A stretch of DNA of 12,417 nucleotides from Pseudomonadota bacterium (GTDB lineage Bacteria > Pseudomonadota > Alphaproteobacteria > Rhizobiales > Kaistiaceae): positions 1-12,417 of the forward strand of contig JAEWAD010000390.1 in NCBI GenBank assembly GCA_023391905.1, read 5' to 3'. Position numbers and translations under genes: made by a program. Positions 7,874 through 12,417 of this stretch are shown piece by piece (positions within the stretch are counted from its first letter, which is position 1; each line of letters begins with the position of its first letter). The notes below the pieces were generated by a model that did not search any database, was not told the origin of the DNA, and was given only the letters and a program-made list of their open reading frames with translations.

Positions 7874-7940
7874 GCGGCGTTCCGCGCCCCCGCTTCCGGT
7901 GTGCAATGCCGCACTGCGATAGAGCCTGTGATGCGCCGGG
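7874..7940 (-). other. Exonuclease-bioM spacer; no recognisable BioR box
   Basis: A 67-bp gap between two same-strand genes. In many alphaproteobacteria biotin genes are controlled by BioR, whose site resembles TTATMKATAA. I see no such palindrome here, only a GATAG trace near 7918. Either bioMNY is read from a promoter further upstream or its control differs. Confidence 0.35.
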
Positions 7941-8579
7941 TCAATCGGCCGCCGGTCGGACGCGTTCGGCCCGCAGGACGACCTCCGCCGCCGCGCGAGC
8001 GTCCTCGCCGGCATCGTGGTGATGGAACACCAATCCGAGATGGTTCTTGAGGCTGGCGAGCCCATGCCCGCCATTGCCCTTCAGCTCGGGCCAGGCCGCC
8101 CGCGCCACCTGGACGCTGTTGCGCCACAGCCAGGAAGGGGCGGAAACCGTCGCATCGGCGCAGGCCGCCGCGATGGCGCTGCGGTCGAAGCCGGAATGCT
8201 GGTAGACCGTGGCGCCCGCGAGCGCGACCTCCAGCACAGGCAGCACCTCCGCAAAGGTGGGCGAACCCTCGACCATCGCGGCCGTGATGCCGTGCAGGCC
8301 GCTCCAGATCCAGACATCGGTTTCCGGATCCACCAGGGTAGCCCAGGTCTCGATGCTGTCGTCGGCGCGTACGCAGGCGACGCCGATCTGGCAGATGCTG
8401 CCGCGGTGGTTGTTCGCTGTTTCGACATCGAGCGCGAAGAAGCGGAACGGTCCTTCCGGGAAAGGGGGCACGCGGGTGGAGGCGGCGGGCGCTTCGTCGA
8501 GCAGGGCCGCGAGCAGTCGTTCGGCGGTGTAGGACAAGGAAGGCTCCGGATCCCGGGAAATGGCGGTTCCGGAACGCAT
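7941..8579 (-). CDS. DEDDh 3'-5' exonuclease (DnaQ / Pol III epsilon-like)
   Basis: A predicted 3'-5' exonuclease of the DnaQ-like fold, acting on DNA or RNA ends with two metal ions. It shows the DEDDh residues: motif I ALDVET (Asp and Glu), the LHGIT stretch, motif II YQHSGFDRSAI (Asp), and motif III HHHDAGEDARAAAEV (His and Asp spaced H-x4-D). No polymerase or helicase domain is attached, so it is a free-standing nuclease. The start is uncertain. The frame is open to a GTG at 8681, but that runs through the promoter palindrome of the divergent genes. ATG 8579 gives 212 residues (AAAGGA lies upstream, rather far). A TTG at 8537 has a better-spaced GGAG. The conserved domain begins about 44 residues after ATG 8579. 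The exact cellular role is unknown. It lies directly upstream of bioMNY and could be co-transcribed. Confidence 0.82.
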   Translation of the reverse strand: MRSGTAISRDPEPSLSYTAERLLAALLDEAPAASTRVPPFPEGPFRFFALDVETANNHRGSICQIGVACVRADDSIETWATLVDPETDVWIWSGLHGITAAMVEGSPTFAEVLPVLEVALAGATVYQHSGFDRSAIAAACADATVSAPSWLWRNSVQVARAAWPELKGNGGHGLASLKNHLGLVFHHHDAGEDARAAAEVVLRAERVRPAAD

Positions 8580-8683
8580 CGGCGCGTTGGCGCGTCCTTT
8601 TCCGGTGGAGCCATCGTCATGCGACAGAGGCCGGGCCGGGTCAATCGGCGTCGGAGCAGGGGAATGACCCTCGCGCGTCACAC

Positions 8684-8699
8684 TCTTTCAACTGAAAGA
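8684..8699. promoter_or_regulatory. Palindromic operator candidate for the toxin-antitoxin operon
   Basis: TCTTTCAACTGAAAGA consists of perfect 7-bp arms, TCTTTCA and TGAAAGA, around a 2-bp centre. It is AT-rich against a GC-rich background, lies 37 nt before the antitoxin ATG and overlaps the position expected for the -35 box. HTH antitoxins commonly repress their own operon through such sites. The palindrome is seen directly; its binding by the downstream antitoxin is inferred. Confidence 0.6.
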
Positions 8700-8714
8700 A
8701 ATCTGTCCTATATT
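8686..8714 (+). promoter_or_regulatory. Candidate promoter of the antitoxin-toxin operon
   Basis: A -10 box TATATT at 8709-8714 lies 17 bp after a poor -35-like TTTCAA (8686-8691), which is inside the palindrome. The -10 is strong for a GC-rich genome; the -35 is weak. A bound repressor on the palindrome would block it. Confidence 0.5.
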
Positions 8715-8735
8715 TTCCTCGGAAAGGACATGGCG

Positions 8736-9119
8736 ATGCAGACCCTTCATTCCGTTCCGGCCGGCAGGCCCGAGGCCGGGCCGGTCGTCACCAAGGCCGT
8801 GATCCGCGCGGCGGACCAGCTCCGCCTGACGGCCCGTATCCTGTCCGCGGTCCTTGGCGTCAGCGAGGCGACGGTGTCGCGCATGAAGCGGGGCGATTTC
8901 GCGCTTCAGCCCGGGACCAAGCCGTTCGAACTCGGCATCCTGCTGGTCCGCCTGTTCCGCTCGCTCGACGCGATCGTGGGCGGCGACGAGGCCGTGGCGA
9001 AGGCGTGGCTCGACAATCCCAACTTCGTTCTCGGCGCGCGGCCGATCGAGAAGCTGCAAACCGTGAGCGGGCTCGTTGATGTCATCGCCTATCTGGACGC
9101 GCGCCGCGCTCTCGTCTGA
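8736..9119 (+). CDS. Xre/MbcA/ParS-family antitoxin (HTH plus DUF2384)
   Basis: Predicted antitoxin of a type II RES/Xre toxin-antitoxin pair: it neutralises the RES toxin by protein contact and probably represses its own promoter. Of 127 residues, an Xre-like helix-turn-helix occupies about 20-56 (RILSAVLGVSEATVSRMKRG) and the C-terminal DUF2384 toxin-binding domain about 75-127, with AWLDNPN at 90-96 and RPIEKLQTVSGLVDVIAYLD at 102-121. Two ATGs are possible. ATG 8730 is only 1 nt from AGGA (8725-8728), while ATG 8736 is 7 nt from it, so the second is preferred. The toxin gene overlaps its 3' end by 41 nt. Family assignment is firm; the symbol is left blank because several names are used. 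Confidence 0.9.
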   Translation: MQTLHSVPAGRPEAGPVVTKAVIRAADQLRLTARILSAVLGVSEATVSRMKRGDFALQPGTKPFELGILLVRLFRSLDAIVGGDEAVAKAWLDNPNFVLGARPIEKLQTVSGLVDVIAYLDARRALV

Positions 9120-9852
9120 GCTCGGGCGCTTCGTCGGTCCGTGCTGGCGTCTGGTCGAGGCGCAGCATCGGGTCTCGACGCTGAAGCTGACCGACACGCT
9201 CGCCGAGCAGGCCCTGCTGGAAGACCTGATCGAGGCTGCCAAGCCGGCGCCGCCGCCGGAGTGCCGGCATCTCGATTTCCTGCTCGCGACACCTTTCCGC
9301 TATGGCGCGATCTATCCGCATGGCTCGCGCTTCCGGCGCGCCGGCTTGACGCTCGGCGTCTACTACGCGGCGGAGGCGCCGCGCACGGCCGTCGCCGAGA
9401 TGGCCTTCTACCGGCTGCTGTTCTTTGCCGAGTCCCCGGATACGCCCTGGCCGCGCGATGCGGCCGAGTACACCGCCTTTTCCGCGGAACTGGCGACGGA
9501 GCGGTCGCTCGACCTGACGAAGCCGCCGCTCTCCGCCGATGCGGCGATCTGGACCGACCGGACCGACTACCAGGGCTGCCAGGCCTTTGCCGACGCGGCG
9601 CGTTCGGTCGATGCCGACGTGATCCGCTATCGCTCGGTGCGCGATCCGGACGGCGGTGGCAATCTCGCCGTACTGATGTGCCGCGCTTTTGCCCGTCCGG
9701 CGCCGGTCGAGCGCCAGACATGGCGAATGCGCCTGAGCGCCAGCGGCGTTCAGGCGCTCTGCGAGTTTCCGCGTCAGGCGGTGGAGTTTCCGCCGGACGC
9801 GTTCGCTGCCGATCCGCGCATCGCTGCCTTCAACCGCAGCCGCGGGGGCTGA
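9079..9852 (+). CDS. RES-domain toxin (predicted NAD+-degrading / ADP-ribosyl-type)
   Basis: Predicted toxin of the RES family. Characterised relatives break down NAD+ (MbcT phosphorolysis) or ADP-ribosylate a target (ParT on PRPP synthetase); which applies here cannot be read from sequence. The 257-residue protein has CWRLVE at 22-27, an insert with TLKLTDTLAEQALLEDL, then LLATPFRY and GSRFRR at 82-87, Tyr 95/96 in GVYYAAE, Glu 107 in TAVAEMAFYR, and the late RES segment RYRSVRDPDGGGN with Ser 186. These match the Arg, Tyr, Glu, Ser pattern of the active site. It is longer than minimal RES toxins (about 150-190), owing to the insert after WRL and a C-terminal extension. TTG 9076 and ATG 9079 are adjacent; ATG is preferred. 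It overlaps the antitoxin gene by 41 nt, so production is probably coupled. Confidence 0.87.
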   Translation: MSSPIWTRAALSSELGRFVGPCWRLVEAQHRVSTLKLTDTLAEQALLEDLIEAAKPAPPPECRHLDFLLATPFRYGAIYPHGSRFRRAGLTLGVYYAAEAPRTAVAEMAFYRLLFFAESPDTPWPRDAAEYTAFSAELATERSLDLTKPPLSADAAIWTDRTDYQGCQAFADAARSVDADVIRYRSVRDPDGGGNLAVLMCRAFARPAPVERQTWRMRLSASGVQALCEFPRQAVEFPPDAFAADPRIAAFNRSRGG

Positions 9853-9884
9853 GGCCTTTCCCCTGGTCTAGGCCGGCTGCGGTT
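9832..9884. terminator. Inverted repeat spanning the convergent toxin/MFS gene ends
   Basis: A perfect 11-bp pair, AACCGCAGCCG (9832-9842) and CGGCTGCGGTT (9874-9884), encloses 31 nt that hold both stop codons. Inside it, GGCCT/AGGCC and GGGG/CCCC offer further, competing pairs. There is no long T-run in either direction. It probably acts as a shared transcript end; this is inference from position and symmetry. Confidence 0.5.
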
Positions 9885-11070
9885 CCGGCTGGCGGCGCGG
9901 CAGGGGCGGGAAGGCGAGGGCGATCGCCACCGCGCCGAGGCCGACGATCGACGAGCCGATGAACAGCCACGCATAGTCGCGGAAATTGTCGAAGATCCAG
10001 CCGCCGATCCACGGCCCGAGCGCCATGCCGAGGCTCGACAGCATCGTCGCCGCGCCGAGCACGGCGCCAAGGTTTTTCTGGCCGAAATAGTCGCGCGCCA
10101 GAACGGCATAGAGTGGCATCACGCCGCCATAGGCCGCGCCGAAGATCACCGCCAGCAGGTAGAACTGGCCGAGCGCGCTGACGACGGAATAGAAGGCGAT
10201 GACGATCGCCTGCACCAGGAGGCCGGCGACCAGCACCGGCTTGACGCCGATCCGGTCGGCGGCGACGCCGAGCAGCAGGCGGCCGCCGAGGCCGGCGAGC
10301 CCCTCGACGCTGTAGATGCTGACCGCCGCCATCGGGGTCACGCCACAGACGATCGCATAGCTCACCATGTGGAAGATCGGGCCGGAATGCGCCGCGCAGC
10401 AGGCGAAGAAGGTGAGGCCGAGGATCCAGAACTGCGGCGAGCGCAGCGCGCCGGCCATCGTCATGCTTCCTTCCGGGGCCTCGCCGCCGGCGCCGGCGGC
10501 GGCCTCCGCCGGGGGATTGCGCAGCAGAAGCGTCGCCGGCAGCAGCACGAGCCAGGCGCCGATGCCGATCGCCAGCATGGCGAAGCGCCAGTCATAGGCG
10601 GTGATCAGCCAGCGCGCGAAGGGCGAGATCGTCATCGGCGCCATGCCCATGCCGGCCGAGACCAGCGACACCGCGAGGCTGCGGTTGGTGGTGAACCAGC
10701 CCGTCACGGCGGCGATCACCGGCGCGAAGAAGGCGCTGGAGGCGAGGCCGACGAGAATGCCGAAGGTCAATTGGAACGCCAGCAGAGAGGTCGCCCGGCT
10801 GGCGAGGATCAGCGCCAGCCCGAGCAGGATCGTGCCGGCCAGCACCACGGCGCGGGTGCCGAAGCGGTCGCTCGCCATGCCCCAGAAGATGCCGGCGACG
10901 CCCATGACGAGGAAGTTGAGCGTCATCGCGCTCGAGATCCCCGCCCGCGACCAGCCGGTGTCGAGCGACAGCGGATCGAGGAAGACGGCGAGCGAGAACA
11001 TCGTGCCGACGGCGACGCATCCCATGAGCGCGCCCGCGAAGACGACGCTCCAACGATTGAAACCGGTCAT
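9868..11070 (-). CDS. MFS transporter, oxalate/formate antiporter-like (OFA) style
   Basis: A 400-residue major facilitator superfamily permease with about 12 hydrophobic helices in two halves joined by a hydrophilic Gly/Ala/Glu-rich loop near residues 185-205. Seen: the N-terminal half VVFAGALMGCVAVGTMFSLAVF, the helix 2-3 signature GMASDRFGTRAVV, and its second-half counterpart GVAADRIGVKPVL. The arrangement (GWSRAGISSAMTL, FGAAYGGVMPLYAVLARDYFG) resembles OFA-like carriers of small organic acids. The substrate is not predictable. ATG 11070 is supported by GGAGGG at 11080-11085 with a 9-nt spacer. The frame is open far upstream, antisense to eda, but that part is not protein-like. It is divergent from eda and convergent with the RES toxin gene. 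A sugar-acid substrate, given eda nearby, is only a guess. Confidence 0.9.
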   Translation of the reverse strand: MTGFNRWSVVFAGALMGCVAVGTMFSLAVFLDPLSLDTGWSRAGISSAMTLNFLVMGVAGIFWGMASDRFGTRAVVLAGTILLGLALILASRATSLLAFQLTFGILVGLASSAFFAPVIAAVTGWFTTNRSLAVSLVSAGMGMAPMTISPFARWLITAYDWRFAMLAIGIGAWLVLLPATLLLRNPPAEAAAGAGGEAPEGSMTMAGALRSPQFWILGLTFFACCAAHSGPIFHMVSYAIVCGVTPMAAVSIYSVEGLAGLGGRLLLGVAADRIGVKPVLVAGLLVQAIVIAFYSVVSALGQFYLLAVIFGAAYGGVMPLYAVLARDYFGQKNLGAVLGAATMLSSLGMALGPWIGGWIFDNFRDYAWLFIGSSIVGLGAVAIALAFPPLPRRQPEPQPA

Positions 11071-11208
11071 GTTTGAAAACCCTCCAGATGAAGACATCGC
11101 GGGGGGCGCAACCGACCGCTGCCCTTCGCCATACCGACGACGAGCGGGGGGAAATGACTTCGACAAGGGGGCGAGAATTTTTGTCGGGCTCTCGCTGTTT
11201 GCAGGAGA

Positions 11209-11304
11209 CCGTCGCCCCGGCGAAGGCCGGGGCCCATGAACACCGGCCCAAGCAACACGACACCGGGCGGTGTGTCTGGATCCCGGCCTTCGCCGGGATG
11301 GCGG
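11209..11304. repeat. Paired palindromic intergenic repeat element
   Basis: Two palindromic units in inverted orientation. Left: stem GCCCCGGC (11214-11221) and GCCGGGGC (11226-11233) with loop GAAG. Right: stem ATCCCGGC (11280-11287) and GCCGGGAT (11292-11299) with loop CTTC, the reverse complement of the left loop. Similarity continues inward (ACACCG..CCC against GGGCGGTGT) and a few bases outward, so the whole is a roughly 36-bp unit and its inverted partner. This GCGAAGGC-cored style is, to my knowledge, a dispersed repeat in alphaproteobacterial intergenic DNA; the copy number here is unknown. Confidence 0.75.
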
Positions 11305-11338
11305 CCGAGCAACCGTGTGGCGCCGGCCGGTGTTTTTT
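11303..11338 (+). terminator. GC-rich inverted repeat followed by T6 (possible terminator or attenuator)
   Basis: GGCCG (11303-11307) can pair with CGGCC (11324-11328), and GGTG then TTTTTT (11333-11338) follow. The stem is short and the loop long (16 nt), so it is weak. If a transcript entered from the left, it could end here, upstream of eda. The T6 run is conspicuous in this GC-rich setting. Confidence 0.3.
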
Positions 11339-11403
11339 CGACCTTCCATCGGATACGATCCGGCAGCGATTCCGCCTGAGACCCCTTGGCCAAAAGCAGA
11401 TTC

Positions 11404-12045
11404 ATGACCCAGAACCTCGCCGCACTCCTTCCGATCGTCAAAGCCGCTCCGGTCGTTCCGGTTCTCATCATCGAGGACGTCAAAACCGCCGTCCCGCTCG
11501 CCAGGGCGCTGGTCGCCGGCGGGCTGACCGCGCTCGAGGTGACGCTGCGCACGCCGGCCGCCCTCGACTGCATCCGCGCCATCAAGGCCGAGGTCGAGGG
11601 CGCCAATGTCGGCGCCGGCACCATTCTCAATCCGAAGCAGTTCGACGAGGCGGTCGCCGCCGGCTCGAGCTTCCTGGTCAGCCCCGGCGCCAGCCCGAAG
11701 CTGATCGCGCACGCCGCCGGCTCGCCGGTGCCGCTGCTGCCGGGCGTCGCCACGGCCGGCGAGGCGATGACGCTGCTGGAAGAGGGCTACGGCGCGGCAA
11801 AATTCTTCCCGGCCGAGCAGGCCGGCGGCGCGCCCTATCTGAAGGCGCTGTCGTCGCCGCTGCCCGGCCTGATGTTCTGCCCGACCGGCGGCGTCAGCCT
11901 GAAGAACGCGCAGAGCTATCTGTCGCTGCCGAACGTCATGTGCGTCGGCGGCTCGTGGGTGGCGCCGGCCGCCGCCATCGCAGCGGGCGACTGGGCGGCG
12001 ATCACCACGCTGGCGCGCGAAGCGTTCGAGCTCCGCGCCGGCTGA
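11404..12045 (+). CDS. eda: KDPG aldolase (2-keto-3-deoxy-6-phosphogluconate aldolase)
   Basis: Eda cleaves 2-keto-3-deoxy-6-phosphogluconate to pyruvate and glyceraldehyde 3-phosphate, the last step of the Entner-Doudoroff route in the cytosol; relatives also act on 4-hydroxy-2-oxoglutarate. The 213-residue length is normal. The general base Glu is E45 in ALEVTLRT and the Schiff-base lysine is K133 in AAKFFPAE, the same numbering as in the E. coli enzyme. PGVATAGE (113-120) and FCPTGGV are also conserved. ATG 11404 gives the expected N terminus; a TTG 18 nt upstream would add six residues without homology. The Shine-Dalgarno is poor (AGCAGA). edd is not adjacent in the window. The gene is followed by a candidate terminator and is divergent from the MFS gene. 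Confidence 0.95.
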   Translation: MTQNLAALLPIVKAAPVVPVLIIEDVKTAVPLARALVAGGLTALEVTLRTPAALDCIRAIKAEVEGANVGAGTILNPKQFDEAVAAGSSFLVSPGASPKLIAHAAGSPVPLLPGVATAGEAMTLLEEGYGAAKFFPAEQAGGAPYLKALSSPLPGLMFCPTGGVSLKNAQSYLSLPNVMCVGGSWVAPAAAIAAGDWAAITTLAREAFELRAG

Positions 12046-12073
12046 CCGGCTCGCGGGCGAGACGAACGGGCTG

Positions 12074-12109
12074 GGGCCGCTACCGCATCCGCGGGGCGGC
12101 CCTTTCCTT
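12074..12109 (+). terminator. Candidate intrinsic terminator of eda
   Basis: Stem GGGCCGC (12074-12080) with GCGGCCC (12096-12102), loop 15 nt that contains further CCGC/GCGG pairing, followed by TTTCCTT. It lies 28 nt after the eda stop. The T-stretch is interrupted by CC, so strength is uncertain. Confidence 0.6.
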
Positions 12110-12169
12110 GTCGGCGATCGATCATTCGAGGATTTTGATCGCCGGCGCGGCGTCTTGCCTTGTCGCGCG

Positions 12170-12193
12170 GTTGGGTGCTCACTACTTCCCAAC
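12170..12193. promoter_or_regulatory. Inverted repeat upstream of the glycine-rich gene
   Basis: GTTGGG (12170-12175) and CCCAAC (12188-12193) form perfect 6-bp arms with a 12-nt spacer, extendable outward by one wobble and one pair. It ends 36 nt before the ATG at 12230. It could be an operator or a 5'-leader hairpin; evidence is symmetry only. Confidence 0.35.
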
Positions 12194-12229
12194 TGCGTTT
12201 CTTGACGAACCAGCACAGGGAAGACCGAG

Positions 12230-12417
12230 ATGATCGACGGCAAGAGCATTCTAGACCAGCTGCTCGGTGCGGCGTCCGGCCAGGCCGGCGGACGGGGCCA
12301 GGGCGGCGGCCTCGACGATCTCAGCCGGATGAGCGGTTCGCTCGGCAGCGGCGGCCAGGCCTCCGCCCCTCCCGGCGGTGGCGCCGGCGGCGGCGGCCTC
12401 GGTGACCTCCTGGGCGG
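12230..12417 (+). CDS. N-terminal part of a glycine-rich protein, probably DUF533/TerB-like (cut by window edge)
   Basis: Only the first 62 codons are visible. The start ATG is well supported by AGGGAAG at 12217-12223. The protein begins MIDGKSILDQLLG, then a Gly/Ser/Ala/Gln-rich low-complexity stretch containing two LDDL/LGDLL-like short hydrophobic motifs. This pattern (an amphipathic N-terminal helix ending in LLG, then Gly-rich sequence) resembles the N terminus of DUF533 proteins (YebE-like, TerB-fold), which in alphaproteobacteria usually continue into a Gly-rich hydrophobic segment and a TerB-like helical domain. The part that would prove this lies beyond the window. Function is unknown; other Gly-rich proteins are possible. 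Confidence 0.5.
   Translation, partial: MIDGKSILDQLLGAASGQAGGRGQGGGLDDLSRMSGSLGSGGQASAPPGGGAGGGGLGDLLG

Larger units (their letters stand above)
11071..11403. other. MFS-eda divergent intergenic region
   Basis: These 333 bp carry promoters for both divergent genes, though I cannot place boxes firmly. Contents: the MFS Shine-Dalgarno (11080-11085), overlapping short inverted repeats CGACAA/TTGTCG (11161-11166, 11181-11186) and GCGAGA/TCTCGC (11171-11176, 11190-11195), the paired palindromic element (11209-11304), a T6 tract (11333-11338), and CGGAT-ACG-ATCCG (11350-11362) 41 nt before eda. No protein-like open frame was recognised. Confidence 0.5.

Noticed and set aside
7874..7940. Possible BioR operator upstream of bioM
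   Set aside because: Only a partial GATAG trace is present; the TTATMKATAA symmetry is missing.
7313..8050. Plus-strand open frame opposite bioM and the exonuclease gene
   Set aside because: It overlaps two well-supported minus-strand genes and its translation resembles no family.
8580..8681. N-terminal extension of the exonuclease to a GTG at 8681
   Set aside because: It would end beside the toxin-antitoxin palindrome, and the added residues look non-protein-like; a shorter start was preferred, with uncertainty stated.
9141..9962. 273-codon plus-strand open frame overlapping the RES toxin in another frame
   Set aside because: Arg/Ala/Gly-rich shadow; the RES motifs are in the frame starting at 9079.
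11071..12249. Upstream extension of the MFS reading frame to 12249 (about 390 extra residues)
   Set aside because: It is antisense to eda, Arg/Gly-rich and non-membrane. The ATG at 11070 has a good GGAGGG ribosome-binding site and begins the normal MFS N terminus.

Overview
The window is GC-rich chromosomal DNA with ordinary, dense bacterial gene packing. Gene content and protein style (purEK, an ECF biotin transporter bioMNY, a stand-alone KDPG aldolase, GAAG/CTTC-loop palindromic repeats) suggest an alphaproteobacterium, most likely of the Hyphomicrobiales (rhizobial) group. That placement is inference, because the window holds no rRNA or other decisive marker.

Left part (1-4930): the 3' end of purE, overlapped by purK (two successive steps of purine synthesis), then two GC hairpins. 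Next is ileS, a 1050-residue isoleucyl-tRNA synthetase of the eukaryote-like type 2, closed by a textbook intrinsic terminator.

Middle (4962-8579): a luciferase-like flavin oxidoreductase on the plus strand converges on a minus-strand block. In transcription order that block is a DEDDh 3'-5' exonuclease gene, then bioM, bioN and bioY, a complete biotin importer (ATPase, coupling protein, biotin-binding membrane protein). bioM and bioN share an ATGA overlap.

Right part (8684-12417): divergent from the exonuclease gene is a two-gene toxin-antitoxin module. An Xre/DUF2384 antitoxin is overlapped by a RES-domain toxin, behind a promoter that carries a 16-bp palindrome. The toxin gene converges on an MFS transporter gene with only 15 bp between the stops, inside an 11-bp inverted repeat. 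The MFS gene is divergent from eda (KDPG aldolase). The 333-bp gap between them contains a paired palindromic repeat element of a style I recall as dispersed in alphaproteobacterial genomes. The window ends in the start of a glycine-rich protein that resembles the N terminus of DUF533/TerB-like proteins.

I found no CRISPR array, tRNA, rRNA, prophage or insertion sequence. I see no clearly undescribed multi-gene system. The features most worth a second look are the type 2 IleRS, the RES/Xre module with its putative operator, and the paired palindromic element. All hairpins were found by eye, without folding-energy calculation.
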